Counted from the stretch's first letter, positions 19,980 through 31,913 are shown. The stretch is DNA of 64,000 bases from Osmia lignaria lignaria (GCF_051020975.1 NC_135042.1:1194888-1258887), one strand, 5' to 3'. Numbers and translations are program-made. The notes: generated by a model from the letters alone, not told the origin.

Positions 19980-22375
19980 GAAATCTCTATTTTCACATCC
20001 TCTTTTAAGATTATAGCTACGTTGAATTTTATAAAAGTTATAGTGATATAAGTAGCACTTCGAAAATTTTTAAAAATTTTGTTCAACTTTGTAACGTTGC
20101 ATGGCAGTAACAAAATATTTTAGCAAGTTACATTTGTATCAATCGGAAGCGACTACCTTCCTATGTAAAATGAGTATTGTTGAATTGTTGTACGATTTTT
20201 TATTAGCTGAGTTATTTAATTTTGAAGTAAAAGTCGTCCTTCTATCTTTAACCGCTCCTAGAAAGCGATCAAATCATCGTAGATCATTCAGTAAAGAAGC
20301 AGTAGAAGGAGCAGATTTTTTTCTTTAAGATGCATCTCCTGCTTTATCATTTTGATGAACATTTTGATGTACCAGGTCTTTTTAGCGACATGCTTCAAAA
20401 CCGCACAATTACCATTTTATCTTTAACTTGCTGTATCTCGGCAAAAGATAGTCGTAGTATCATGTTCTTCAGAACATTTTAAAGCAGAGAATTTGCCGGT
20501 TCGATTGAGCTCTAAACGAATGCACTGTGATAATCTTTTAGTGAAGCGGCCGGCATCGTTTTCGTTATTATTTAAACAACACTATTGTCTTAGGAAAGTG
20601 TTGCCGGCCGCCTTACAACGCGCCGCGGCATGTATTCTGTATAATGATCGGACATTTTATAAATTGACCGAAACTTGTTACGGACATTTTACAGAATGTC
20701 TTCTCGAACGGGCATTCTACACAATGCCCGGTCATTTTACAAAATGCCCACGTTAAACACATTGCCCGTTACAAACGATTTCATCGCGATTGGTTCATTC
20801 CTTGCAGAATAACACCAAGAAATAAGCTTTTTGCTATAACAATAGTTATTAACAATAATAAATTCCATACATTTTTGGAAGCGAGCTCATCGCGGAAATA
20901 TCTCCGATTAGATGTGAAAGGGTTCATAGCGATCGGTACATTCCTTGCAGAGTAGCGCTAAAGAATAGGAGATTGCAATAACAACAGTTACTATATATGT
21001 ACAGGTAGATCTCGATTAGTGCGAATAATAAATCCCAGAAATTGTTCGCATTATTTGAATTCGTACTATTCGAATATTTGAAATATAGTAATTGTTTCTT
21101 AGTTAAAGAAAATATACAATTAAAGATTTGAAATATACCTTTCATACGTACATTATGAAATTATTATAATAGCATAAACATATTTATTATTTTTTAAAGT
21201 ACTTCAACAGTGTTGAATGCACTTTCTTCTGCTTTTTCATATATCCGTATATGTGATGATGAACCCGCAGTATTTTATCCAAGTCTCTGTTAACTTGTAT
21301 GCTCCGATCCATGTATGGATTGAAAAAAGCCTCGCAAACCTCGCATTAACTGAATTTTTGTTCGCATTAGATGCGACCTGGTATCATTTTAAAATTCGCA
21401 CTAAACCGAATATCGCACGATGTGAACTAGCATTAATCGAGACCTACCTGTATACTGGTTTTTGGTCGACGCGATATGTGTATAGAAACAGTAGAGACCG
21501 GCGATTGCATTCTGACCCATACACTGCCAGAGTAGACGGTAGAATACACGTAGGCATACGTAGAATTCAATGTAGTAGTAACAATAGTTTTTCACGAATA
21601 TCTCGGAAACTAAAGCTATCAGTTGATTATGCATAATAAAAAAGTTCTTCAGCATCATGCCCCCGAAAACATATTAAAGGGTCATTGAAATCAACTTATG
21701 TTGAGATTAGAAGCTTTCTGTTTTTTGTAATAATAATCCGTGGCAATGATAAAATGCAAATGTTTTTTTAACAGGGCCAATCGGGAGACATACTCTATCG
21801 GATGCAGAAAGTTTCGTTCCGGCTAGACCATCCGTCTCGTCGTAATCGGTGAACATATATAAAAAAAAGTAGAAAAAAATATACTGTACAAGATGCAAAA
21901 AGTTTCATTCCGATTGGTCCATTCATCTCGGAGTATTCGGTGAACAAAGCCAAGAAAAAAAAAAAAGAAATAAAAAAAAATATACTGATCTAATTGAGTA
22001 TCCTTCTCCTTTTCGAAGTCGGATAAAAAGCAAGAGATGCATCTTAAAGAGAAAAATCTGCTTTTTCTACTGTTTCTTTACTGAATGATCTACGATGATT
22101 TGATCGCATTCTAGGAGCGGCTAAAGTCAAAAGGACGACATTTACTTCATAATTAAATAACTCAACCAAAAAAAATCGTACAACAACCAAAAAATATTGA
22201 TTTTACATAGGAAGGTAATACATAGGAAGAAATGCAACTTGCTAAAAAAATTTTGTTAGTGCCATGCTAAGTTACAAAGTTGAACAAAATTTTTAATAAT
22301 TTTCGAAGTGCTACTTATATCACTACCACTTTTATAAAATTCAACACAGCTAAAATCTTAAAAGAGGATCTGAAA
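19980..22375. mobile_element. Long inverted-repeat element (arms 19980-20335 and 22030-22375)
   Basis: Two arms of about 350 bp face each other with roughly 85-90% identity by eye. Both include a block ending TTTAAGATGCATCT, the AGATCATTCAGTAAAGAA block, and ACAAAATATTTTTAGCAAGT-like text. The 1.7 kb between them holds other repeats, including part of the inverted duplication at 21086-21985. No ORF of note is present. Confidence 0.65.
21086..21985 (-). repeat. Segment inverted relative to 36716-37549
   Basis: About 850-900 bp reads as the reverse complement of 36716-37549. Shared landmarks include CATGATGCTGAAGAAC (as its complement), the AACCAGTATACAGGTA block, and TAGCATAAACAT. It is non-coding, with many small indels. 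Confidence 0.75.
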
Positions 22376-22401
22376 AATAATTTTTATCACAAAAAAAAAT
22401 C

Positions 22402-23645
22402 CGACTTCGAAATGCACTAAAAAGTGTAAAATAATTTCTATTTCATTTATACTAGTATTCCACAGCTATTAATAAAATCTACTTAATCGTTAAATAGGAT
22501 ACTAAATACAGTTCAACCTTTTCGGGGGCGGGGCAAAATTAAAAATACCCGAACATACGATCCTGCCAATAACGGTTTGATTGCGGTATGGCAAACATGG
22601 TAATTAATAAGTCGTAAGAAAACAAATTCGGAACATTATAGATACGGCAGAAAACATTTGTAATTGTAACGATTGTATCAAAAGTTGGTAGCACTTCTGA
22701 TGTACATGTATACTGCATTTCACGAGAGACCATACTTAATGCGCGCAGCTCACTAGGTCCAGGGAGATTTTTAATAACAATTGTGATTCACCTCCACAGC
22801 TTGCTTCGTATTTTGCGATCATATAAATGGTGGACAGAAATATATGACGTACTGTTACGTCGCAACTGAGGGAGGCAATTAAAACTACACGGTATCACTT
22901 CCACACGCGTTCGTTTTATTAAATTAATAATTGAATTTCGGACAATGGTTCAAATCTCGCACCAGAACTAACTATTATTAAGCGATCGTGACCCTTGCTA
23001 TGAAGTCACCTGGCGCAGAACGGCCGCACGGGTGTGGTTTTTTATTGTATATATGAATATGTTGCGCAGTTTCGTTCGCGAAGAAGCAGCCCAGTCGTCG
23101 GATTCATATGTTTCTATGTGTCATCAGTTTCTGGGCTGCCGTACCGTGGGAATAGGGAATGCAGGGTGTTATCTCTGCTAGTCAAGCTAGCAGAGGTTCT
23201 CGCGTAACAGTACGATAACTGATAAGCGATGATGACATGGTAAAGATACACGATACAATGAAATTCCTATTATTTTTCAAAGATAAAATTATATGATCGA
23301 CAAGTAAGAAGCAAGCTGTAGAGGGGAATCACACACGTTATTAAATGTGTCCCAAGACCTAGTAAGCTGCACGAGTTAAGTATGGTCTCTCGTGAATTGC
23401 AGTATAGTTAATCCGCAATGGGTATATTGATTCCCGTTGAATATTGTTTACTTGAAATTATCAAATGAGTCATTTGTCACAGGTTGCCGACTCCTGAACT
23501 AGGATCTTTCAAATAGAAGAAAAGTTTTTAATTTTACGCCGCCTCCGAAAAGGTTGAAATGTATTTAGTATCCTACTTAACGATTAAGTAGATTTTATTA
23601 ATAGCTTATTTTACACTTTTTAGTGCATTTCGAAGTCGGATTTTT
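22402..23645. mobile_element. Foldback FB, most complete copy
   Basis: Terminal inverted repeats TCCGACTTCGAAATGCACTAAAA (left) and its complement (right, ending CGAAGTCGGA) bound a 1.24 kb foldback. Removing the solo LTR at 22853-23209 leaves about 0.88 kb. Arms include the TTAATCGTTAA(A/G)TAGGATAC and GCGGGGCAAAATTAAAAA blocks. No ORF, so non-autonomous. Confidence 0.75.
22853..23209 (-). repeat. Solo LTR, target duplication GTAC
   Basis: The ends TGTTACG and CGTAACA are flanked by GTAC at 22849-22852 and 23210-23213, inside the foldback. It is 357 bp. An AATAAA on the minus strand (22915-22920) weakly supports that orientation. Its body differs from the other LTR families here. Confidence 0.82.
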
Positions 23646-23781
23646 TTTTGTTAAAAATTATTTTATATATACCTTATACTTTCCAATACATTCTATACAT
23701 TCCCATATTTTATATATTTTGTACTTTTCAATATTTTGTATATCTTATTCTTTTCTATACTATATGTATCTCATTATATTT

Positions 23782-24595
23782 TGTAACGTGAAACGTTATC
23801 ACGTGAATATGTTTAGAGTGTTATGGCGACACTGCCATGGGAATATTTATCGATAGTCTGTAGTATCGATATGTCTCGAATATCAGTCGAGGACCTTTTG
23901 TATCGACGGTCATAAATTAAGAGCGAAATTCAAACATCATCTGTGCGTACACTTATATAAATAGACAAAGATTAAATTGTAAACCCCTCGACGTGGGTGA
24001 TCGAGCTGAGAGAAGGCCGGAAGTCCAGAGAATGGAATAGTTTCACTTCGAAAATTCCTAAAAGACTAATTTATGATAGACCGTAGCCAATTCGTTGTTT
24101 ACGACCAAGTCACGAACGGTCCTTAAAAGCTACGAAGTCTTTTTCGATATCCTGTCTTTTCATGCACTCTAAGAGGGTCGTAAATTTCCTCGAGAGTTGC
24201 TTTGGCAAGTACAAGGTCTTGTCGTTTCCTAATTTCTCTGGGTCCCACGCTTTCTCGTAGCACATGTGCGCAGCAACGTTCTAGCGTCTTGGCGGAGCGC
24301 CTCCACTTCCACGCGCCTGAGGGTGGATCAGGGCCAGGAGGAGGGGCCTACGCAGGACGGAGTGGACTCCTCCACCATTGGACGAGGGATGATCCTGAGG
24401 GAGGATCCAGGATCCACCAAGGAAGGGGCATCGACCGACAACGCGCGAAGATTTCCTCCGCCAAGCGCAGAATCGTTAGAATGATTTTGTCAGTCAATTA
24501 GACAAATCCTTCTCACGCGCTAAATCTAAAGCATTGTAAACATCAAGTTACCAGTCAGCCTAAATAAACCTTTAAAATATTAAAGTACAGTAACC
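23782..24595 (+). repeat. LTR copy, family of 14605-15545
   Basis: It begins TGTAACGTGAAACG, has TATATAAATA at 23954-23963 and AATAAA at 24563-24568, and follows the minus-strand LTR 15545-14605 block for block. The right end is approximate because the terminal sequence has diverged. No target duplication found, so whether an internal region ever followed is open. Confidence 0.7.
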
Positions 24596-25351
24596 GATAA
24601 TAATAGTTTGTTATTTTCATCCGCGCCTTGCGAGCGGAGCGCCTCCGCGCTCCACGGATTGTCACACCTGCGCCTTAATTCCCCAAATTTCCCTATCTTC
24701 CGCGAACGGACACGCAACCATTTTAATATTTTTATTTTTGTTGACAAAATTCCCCAAATCATCGCAGACCAGACGAAGTTGGCAACGAAAGTATTTCGTT
24801 GGTGCGTCGTTACCGATAGCGGCAGCACCTCTCGGGCCCTTTTCGTCCACGCGATCCCCTCTCCACGCCGTAGCCGGCACGATCGACGCCATGATCGATT
24901 TGCTTTCTTCTTGGATGATCGATCAACGCAAAACCACGTGCTTCGCCGTCCACGCGCTTTATGTTTCGCTAGACGCAATTCTGACCACGCGACGTGTGAA
25001 TTTCAGTCCGCGCCGCGACTCATACAATTTTGTCCACGCTTTAGTATAAGTTTATTAATAATACGTCAGTTTTTTCGCTTAATAACTCTGTGTACTCGTT
25101 GTATTGAACTCTCGCGTGAACGCTAGTGATTTGTGCATCACCTGTTGTATATATTTCTTCTTTTGTACATTCTTGTTGTGTTAAATATATTGTTAATTGT
25201 TACACAAGGCTCGTGTTTCGTTTCTGTCCGCTCTGACCACGCAACTTTTCCGAACAATTTTATATATATAAGTTTATTCCGCACCCCTTTCAGGCTTGCG
25301 GGGCGCTTTATGGTTAGCGTTCCCAACCTTACATCTAATTGTTTCTGTTTG
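24596..25351. other. Unassigned sequence between LTR and foldback
   Basis: A GC-rich stretch at 24620-25020 holds a 172-residue open frame on the plus strand (24608-25126) with no motif I recognise. Overlapping open frames on both strands suggest base composition rather than coding. After that comes AT-rich sequence. Confidence 0.35.
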
Positions 25352-25353
25352 TA

Positions 25354-26512
25354 CAGAGTGTAAAAAAATTAAATGTCACGACCTATATGGGGTGATTCTA
25401 CACCTCTGGATCGGTGGAGATCTGTCAAAGAAAGCGACCGCAAAATTGACTTTGACCCCTAATTTCAAGGTCAAATTTTTTTATTGGCTTATCGTATAGT
25501 GCTCATCGAGGGGATAAAAAGTCTGAAAGGAACTATGTGCCGGAAATCAACCCTTCCCCTAGAAAAAAGCCGTCAAATTTTCCCTATACGTTAATGCATT
25601 AAACGTTGAGTCGCGCTGTACCCCTCTCCAGTGATCTTGGCGCATCAGTCACGCGTATCGCTTGAATGTCATGCTATAGGACAATTTTTGAATTTCAATC
25701 ACAATGCCAGCATATAGGAAGGGTAAATTCTAAGAGAGCATACTTAAAAAGACAAAATAACTACTGGGTTGAAATGAAAATAAAAATGAATTTAATCGAA
25801 ACATTCGTAATATAATATAATATGATACAAGTATGATAAGTAATATAATATATAAATAACAATAATAAAAGTAATACAATAATAATAAAAATATAATAGA
25901 AAAGAATTATATAAAATAATAGTATAAAAAGTAATAATATATGATATAACATAATATAAAAAATAATATGTAATATGATAATAAATATAATAAGGTAATA
26001 AATGTGATAAAATAATTTAATTAAAATAATTTAATTATCTGTTGACGGACGGGTGTGCTATTGACGAAGCGGGACGAAATTTTTATTTTCATTTAAACGC
26101 AGTAGTTATTTTGTCTTTTTAAATATGCTCTCTTAGAATTCACCCTTCCTATATGCTGGCATTGTGATTGAAATTCAAGAATTATCCTATAGCATGAAAT
26201 TCGAGCGATACGCGAGACTGATGCACCAAGATCACTGGAGAGGGGTACCGCGCGACTCAACGTTTAATGCATTAACGTATAGGGAAACTTTGACGGCTTT
26301 TTTCTAGGGGAAGGGTTGATTTCCGGCACATGGTTCCTTTCAGACTTTTTATCCCCTCGATGAGCACTATACGATAGGCCAATAAAAAAATTTGACCTTG
26401 AAATTAGGGGTCAAGGTCAATTTTGCGGTCGCTTTCTTTGACAGATCTCCACCGATCCAGAGGTGTAGAATCACCCCATATAGGTCGTGACATTTAATTT
26501 TTTTACACCCTG
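25354..26512. mobile_element. TA-flanked foldback element 1 (CAGAGTGT/CAGGGTGT ends)
   Basis: The ends are TA|CAGAGTGTAAAAAAATT and its inverse ...TTTTTTACACCCTG|TA, with TA duplications at 25352-25353 and 26513-26514. The arms are about 430 bp and nearly perfect in inverse, through AATGTCACGACCTATATGG and the CCTCGATGAGCACTATACG blocks. The middle (25780-26070) is (AT)-rich and has no ORF. The TA duplication fits the Tc1/mariner superfamily; a non-autonomous member is likely. Confidence 0.8.
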
Positions 26513-27006
26513 TACATGTAACTTACATCCTAACCCTGCTTTTCCTTATACATCTTTCTTCAGTTCCTGCTTCGCCTTCAATACCCTACCCTTCTTTATT
26601 CTTAATCTTACAATACTGCTTAACTCTATCCTATAAGTCTTATCTCTCTTAGCGTAAATCAAAAGCAAAACTCAAAAACAAAAATAAAACGTAAACTAAA
26701 ATCACAGCAACATAAATCATAATCATAAATCACTCGACATACATATTGCATCGTAGCTCAGGATACCTTCCTTGTGCATCCTATTTCAAACTAAAGACTG
26801 AACCAAAATCAAATACAAAAACAACCAAACCTAGATTGCCACGAGTCCATAAGTGAAAAGAACACACAAAAAAAGAAATAATAACTTTGCACTGTTGCTA
26901 CTGTTATAAAATTACGCAAAGATAATGCACTTATGCAGATAGTATATAATATAACAAGAAGAAAATGTAGAGCATGTTTCCAGGTTTCTCTGCTCTCCTT
27001 TCTCTT

Positions 27007-27875
27007 TTATTTCTTTGGCACGCTCTTCCATTTTCCTTCCTCTTCATCCCATTTCCATTCTGTCCCGTCAACCCAAATCCTCCTGTTGGTGAACTCCACC
27101 TTTTTCCCTTTGCTTTTCTCTTCTCTAGTTTTCTCTTTGATCCTCCATTTCATCTTTCTTTCTTCACATGAAAGATCTTCCTCTACTACGACTCTCCATC
27201 TTTCCCATATCTCATCCTTCTTCCATAGCATCGTGTCCTTGTCTTCTTTATCATCCAATTCCATCAGGATGAGCTTTCGCCCCCCTTCCCCTACAGTTCG
27301 GTTGTCTTTCTTATTTCTGCCTTTTTTCCCATCTCCATCTGCAGTATAATTTTTGCTCTCCTGGCTCTTTCTTCTGTGCTGTTGCCTCCTACTCCTTTCC
27401 AAACGAGGCTTCTTTTCCTCCTCTCTCTTCTCTCACTTTCTACTTTTCTTTTCCATCTCTCCCTCCAGTCCTCTTCACCCTCGTTCTTGCTCGCACCTTC
27501 ACTCTCTTCATTTCCACCTTTTTCCTCCTCCTTGTTTTTTCTCCTTTTTGTCTTCATCTCCCCCTCTTCTGTTTCCGGTACCACTGCTTCTTCTTGCTCA
27601 TCACTATTTTCTCCTTTTGCTTTATTTCGCTCTTCTCGTCTTTCTTCGGCCTTTTTCTTGTGTCGGTGATCTTTCTCTTGATTCCGCTCGTTGCCATTTC
27701 TCAGTTCTTCCTCTTGTGTCCCTTTTTCTTTTCCCGGTCCTTTTCTCTCTACTTTCACCTGCTCTTCAGTGTCCCTTCTTGTTCTTCCTCTTCTCAGTTC
27801 TTTCTTTATCTCCTCCACATTTTCTCCTATCTTTTTCAATTCTTTCAGGACCTCTTCTCTCCATTTGCTTTCCAT
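27007..27875 (-). CDS. LINE A ORF3 (ORF1-like, after RT)
   Basis: Two overlapping frames: 27875-27291 gives a start M-E-S-K-W, a coiled-coil-like charged half, and K-R-S-L-V-W-K-G-V-G-G. Then 27402-27007 gives I-L-M-E-L-D-D-K-E, W-E-R-W-R-V-V-V-E-E-D-L, K-W-R-I-K-E-K and a final W-K-W-D-E-E-E. A single frameshift near 27330 joins them. The RRM-like core and C-terminal domain match ORF3 of LINE B and, more distantly, ORF1 of LINE B. It lies 345 bp after the ORF2 end, on the same strand. Confidence 0.75.
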
Positions 27876-28219
27876 TTTCTGCTACTCCCTCCTTCCTTCC
27901 GCTTCACACACCCTTTTCTTTTCTCTCTTACGCTTTACTGTTCTATATGTCCGTTTTATCTTACTTTCGCTTTCTTCGACGTTTTCTTTAGTCTATTCCG
28001 CACTGTTTCCGTCTCTTATCTTGCTCTAGTAATGCCTGTTTTTCTTGCTCTGCGGTTCACCTGTTGCGTAGTTCAGCAGTCTATTGCCACGTGCTTTTTC
28101 ACTGGTGCCAACCGCTTTTCTGCTTACTGGTGGCGCACTCCCCATCTACTTTCACCTTGCCTCTTCCGTTCGTCGTAAGTGCTGCCGTCAGTGTTAACGA
28201 CGCCTCTCTTCTCTGCCAC

Positions 28220-29199
28220 TTAGTTTCTGCTTTCTTCTTCTTCCCCTTCCCCTCTCCTTCTGGCTTCTTCTTCCTCTATCACCCACGCTTCCCCTACGCC
28301 TTCTTCTCCCAGTAGCTCTTGCACTTTCTCTTGCCACCCTTCTTTTCTTTCTTCGCTCGAGCTGCACCTTTCCCATACGTGCTCCCATGTTTCCTCCTCC
28401 CATCCACATTTTCTGCACTTTCTTTTCTCCTCGCTCTCCCAGTATCTGGCCTCGTTTATTTCGTTCCCCAATCTGAATCTGGCGATTCGTCTCCACCTCG
28501 CTTCCTTCCATCCTTTTTCTAGGTATTTAGGTAATCCGGGCTTCTTAATCATCTTATACCACTTATTGTAACTCGATGACTTTATCTTTTTCCATCTCTC
28601 TTTTTCCTGCTGTTGCATGTCTACCTCTTCCATTTCCTTGTAACCCATTTCCCCCTCCCTTCTTTTTCTTTCCCGTGGTTCAATTCGCACTCCTCTTTCG
28701 ACTAAGAATGTTTCCCTTTCTTCCTCCCATTTCTTTCTGTCCGGGCTTCTTTGTTCTCCTTTAATCATTTCCTCCCGGCATTCCCTTGCTAGCTCCCCTC
28801 CTCTCCCCTCCCACAACTTTCTTTCATATCCCTAAGCCAGCTTTCCCGCTTTAGTCCTCATCTTCGATCTTTGCAGCTCCTCCCTCATCATGTACCCCGG
28901 GGTGCACCAATCCACTCTTAACGTCCACCTCAGGAATCTCTCCTGCAACCCTTCTATTTCTTTCCTATTTTTTCCCTCCACTCCCACACTTCCGCACCAT
29001 AAGCTATTACCGGCCAGACCAGCCTGTCCCACAGCCATAACCTCCTCTTCCAATCCTTTCCAAATCTTCTTTTCCCGATTCCCCAAATTTGTCTCATCAC
29101 TATTCCTGCCTTTCCCACCCTGTCTTTTATATGCATTTCACTCCCTCCATTTCTTCTTATGGTGTACCCTAGGTATTTGAAGGCTTTCACCTCCTCCAT
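28220..29199 (-). pseudogene. LINE A ORF2 C-terminal region
   Basis: Three minus-strand frames (29199-28954, 29086-28832, 28816-28220) make the region after the RT. Landmarks are R-N-G-G-S-E-M-H-I-K-D, Y-G-A-E-V-W, V-D-W-C-T-P-G-Y and the terminal C-R-K-C-G-W-E-E-E-T-W-E-H-V-W-E-R-C, which forms a C-x2-C-x8-H-x4-C motif. Small frameshifts separate them. Confidence 0.8.
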
Positions 29200-29251
29200 T
29201 TTCTTTCCCTTCCACAGCCAATCCCTTTTCTTTCACCTCCCTCCGCCTTTC

Positions 29252-30003
29252 CTAAACCTCATCACTTTTGACTTTTCCCGGTTTAGCTCCAGCTTCTTTT
29301 TGTCTAGATACCCTTCTAACTTCCTTATCATCACCGCCATCCTCTTCTTTCTCCGCCAGCAGCACTACGTCATCGGCATACCCCAGGGTGTATATTTTCT
29401 TTTCCCCCAGCTTAATTCCCCCTATTCTTCCTTTTCGTATCTGCTCTTCCATGTCCGCCGTTAATACGTTGTACAGTAACGAACTCAGTGGGCACCCCTG
29501 TCTCAGGGCTATCGCTGTCCAGAACGGTTCCGTCATTCCTTCGTTTGTCCTCACCTTGCTCTTGGTTTCTCTCAGTAGCTCCTTTCTTCTTTCTCTCAGC
29601 CCTTTTCGGGCTCCTCTTTCTCTTAATACTTCCAACAGCACACCTCTGTCTACCGAGTCAAAAGCTGCTTTCAGGTCGATAAACCAGGCGACCACCTTCC
29701 CTTTTGCCTTCCTTACTTGCCTGTTCACCATGTAGTTCAGCACATATATATTATGCATGGTGCCCATGCCTTTCTGAAACCTGTCTGATTTGGGGGCAAC
29801 AGCCCTTTTCGCTCCACCTCCTCCGTTAGTCTCTCCGTAAGCACTGCCGCATATATCTTATACGCTGTTAGCATCAGGGTCACCCCCCTATAGTCTCCGG
29901 CCTGGTTCCCGTTTCCCTTCTTTTTGATCGAGACTGTTATCCCCTCTTTCCAACCTTTTGGCCAGCCCTCTCCCTTCCATACCCTGTTGCAAATCTCCCT
30001 TGC
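29252..30003 (-). pseudogene. LINE A reverse transcriptase core
   Basis: The frame at 29767-29252 has F-I-D-L-K-A-A-F-D-S-V-D, L-R-Q-G-C-P-L-S-S-L-L-Y-N and the catalytic Y-A-D-D-V-V-L-L-A. The first RT motifs (D-Y-R-G-V-T-L, G-F-R-K-G-M-G) are read in another frame upstream to 30003, so at least one frameshift is present. This enzyme would perform target-primed reverse transcription. Confidence 0.88.
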
Positions 30004-31470
30004 TCATTCCACTACTTGCTCCCCTCCATATTTCCATACTTCGTTTGGGATTTCATCCCCTCCTAGTGCTTTTCCGTCCTTTAGTTTAGCCACCACCTTT
30101 CTTATCTCTTCCCTGCTGATTTCTTCTTCCTCGACCTTCTCCGCCTTTTTTTTGCCTCCCAAAACTACCTTTTCCTCCGTTCCCCCCAGCAGATTCATGA
30201 AATGGTTTTTCCATTCCTCCTCCTTTATACCTTTTTGCGCCTGTCCTTTCTTCTTCCTCTCCCTGTTTACTATTTTCCATACGTCTTTGTCCGTTCTTAC
30301 CCCCTCCACCTCTTTTATGAACCTATCATTTTCTTCTTTCTTTTTAGCTTCACATAACTTGCTATACTCCTTCTTTGCCTTTCTGTATGCTTCACCCTCC
30401 TCTCTCCCTCTTCTCCATTCTCTTAGTACCTTCCTTGTTTCTTTTTTCTTCTCCATGCACTCTTCGTCCCACCATCTTTTAGGCTTGTCTTTGCTGCTCT
30501 TTCTGCTGCCTCTCTCCAATCTATTTCTAAATTCTTCTAACATGAGGTCCATATCCTCATCTAGACTCCCTTCCTTCGATTTCCTCCATGTTATTTCCTC
30601 TCTGAATTTCTTCCTCCCTTGCTCCGTCCAGTCACCTTTCGGAGTAACTTTCCTTTTCTTTTCTTCCTCTCTCCTTTCCTGTCTTCCCCCCTTTAGCTTT
30701 ACTATTAGGGGATGGTGATCTGGGTCTATCCTGTCCCCTACTTCCATTCTCTTAATTCTCTCCCTCCCTTCTTCTTCCGCTATAACATAGTCTATTACAG
30801 TGTCCCCTCTGGTCCCTGTGTATGTAAATTCTCCTTCCTCGTCCCCTTCCACGCTCCCGTTCATAATTGACCATCCCGTCTTCCCTAGGTTCTCTAGCAG
30901 CATTTTTCCCTCCGTATTTATTTTCTTGTCCTTGGATTTTCTTCTCCCCCCTTCTTCCTCCTCTTCTGCCGCCACACCACCTCCTCCTTCTTCTCCTGTC
31001 CTCGCATTGAAGTCTCCCCCTATTATCGTTGTCCTCTCTCCACCAATTTCCTCCAACCAGGTTCTCAGGCTTTTAACCTTTGTGTCCATATCTCCGTTTA
31101 CATATACCCCCACTATCCTCCAGTTGTCTTTCCCACCCTTTACTTCTGCCACCATTATGCCATCTTTGTTCCCCTCTCCCCAGATCCTTCCTTCTGACCC
31201 CATTATTTCTTCCTTCACCCCCATCATCATCCCTCCCATTGCTCTTCTTTTTTTGTTCCTTCTCCTTGCTGGCTGTGCCTCCCACGTGTTTCCTTTTGGC
31301 AGCCCTTCTTTCACCTTCTCCCGTCCCTTCTCCTCCAGCCATGTCTCCATTAGCACAACCACGTCCCATTTCTTTACTGTTTCCCAGAACTCGGCATCTT
31401 TATTTCTGACCCCGGCGCAATTCCAGAAGCCTATTGTCCATCCCTCATCTTTTTTTTCTCTATTTCCTCT
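30004..31470 (-). CDS. LINE A APE-type endonuclease and start of RT
   Basis: Open from about 31462 (I-G-F-W-N-C-A-G-V-R-N) to a TGA at 30004; the first Met of the long uninterrupted part is at 31362. It has the endonuclease/exonuclease/phosphatase motifs M-E-T-W-L-E, G-D-F-N-A-R-T, D-T-V-I-D-Y-V and D-P-D-H-H-P, then the linker to RT with K-L-K-D-G-K-A-L-G-G-D-E-I-P-N-E-V-W. The stop looks like TGG to TGA, since LINE B has Trp at that point (N-W-A-W). The catalytic residues of the nuclease appear intact. Confidence 0.88.
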   Translation of the reverse strand, partial: RGNREKKDEGWTIGFWNCAGVRNKDAEFWETVKKWDVVVLMETWLEEKGREKVKEGLPKGNTWEAQPARRRNKKRRAMGGMMMGVKEEIMGSEGRIWGEGNKDGIMVAEVKGGKDNWRIVGVYVNGDMDTKVKSLRTWLEEIGGERTTIIGGDFNARTGEEGGGGVAAEEEEEGGRRKSKDKKINTEGKMLLENLGKTGWSIMNGSVEGDEEGEFTYTGTRGDTVIDYVIAEEEGRERIKRMEVGDRIDPDHHPLIVKLKGGRQERREEEKKRKVTPKGDWTEQGRKKFREEITWRKSKEGSLDEDMDLMLEEFRNRLERGSRKSSKDKPKRWWDEECMEKKKETRKVLREWRRGREEGEAYRKAKKEYSKLCEAKKKEENDRFIKEVEGVRTDKDVWKIVNRERKKKGQAQKGIKEEEWKNHFMNLLGGTEEKVVLGGKKKAEKVEEEEISREEIRKVVAKLKDGKALGGDEIPNEVWKYGGEQVVE

Positions 31471-31567
31471 TGCACTGACTTTTGCACTCTCTCATCTATC
31501 TCGTTCCAGCCTACGCTTCCTGTTTCTTTCCTTTCCAGCTCCTCTATCTTCCTCTTCATCTTCCTCA

Positions 31568-31911
31568 ACGAAACCTTTTGCATCTGGTAGAGTATGTCTC
31601 CCGATTGGTCCAGTTAAAAAAACATTTTGCATTTCTTCATTCCGAATGCTTTTTATTGCAAAAAAACGTACTATTTCATGTACGTGCGGCGTACGTTTGC
31701 CGATTACTCAGAGACGGATGGACCAATCGGAACGAAACTTTTTGCGTCCTGTAGAGTATAACTCCCTATTGGTCTCGCAAAAATATGTTTGTATTTTTTC
31801 ATTCCTAACGAGTTATATTGCAAAAAATGTAATGCTTCATTTATATCTTCTGGCATTTATGCTGTAAGGAATGTATCGTTGGCGATGAAACCTTTCATAT
31901 TTAGTAGGATA
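31568..31911 (+). repeat. Composite repeat, part before the foldback
   Basis: It matches 17107-17336: CGAAACCTTTTGCATC, GATTACTCAGAGACGGATGG and GCGATGAAACCTTTCA. It is interrupted by the foldback at 31914-33037 and continues at 33040-33227, so the two halves rejoin if the foldback is removed. Confidence 0.7.
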
Positions 31912-31913
31912 TA

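Larger units (their letters stand above)
26515..31567 (-). mobile_element. LINE A, 5'-truncated APE-type non-LTR retrotransposon
   Basis: On the minus strand: the last part of ORF1 (about 31567-31470), ORF2 (endonuclease to RT to C-terminal Cys/His motif, 31470-28220), then a third ORF (27875-27007) and a 3' region. It is homologous throughout to the complete LINE B at 51078-57461. The right boundary at about 31567 cuts ORF1 and joins the composite repeat, as expected for 5' truncation. The 3' end is uncertain because a foldback lies at 26512. ORF2 is interrupted by a nonsense codon and a few frameshifts. Confidence 0.85.

Noticed and set aside
24608..25126. 172-residue plus-strand ORF
   Set aside because: Overlapping open frames on both strands in a GC-rich stretch, no motif and no second copy.
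27353..28178. Long Ser/Phe/Leu-rich open frames on the plus strand within LINE A
   Set aside because: They are antisense shadows of purine-rich LINE coding sequence; no domain, and LINE motifs lie on the minus strand.
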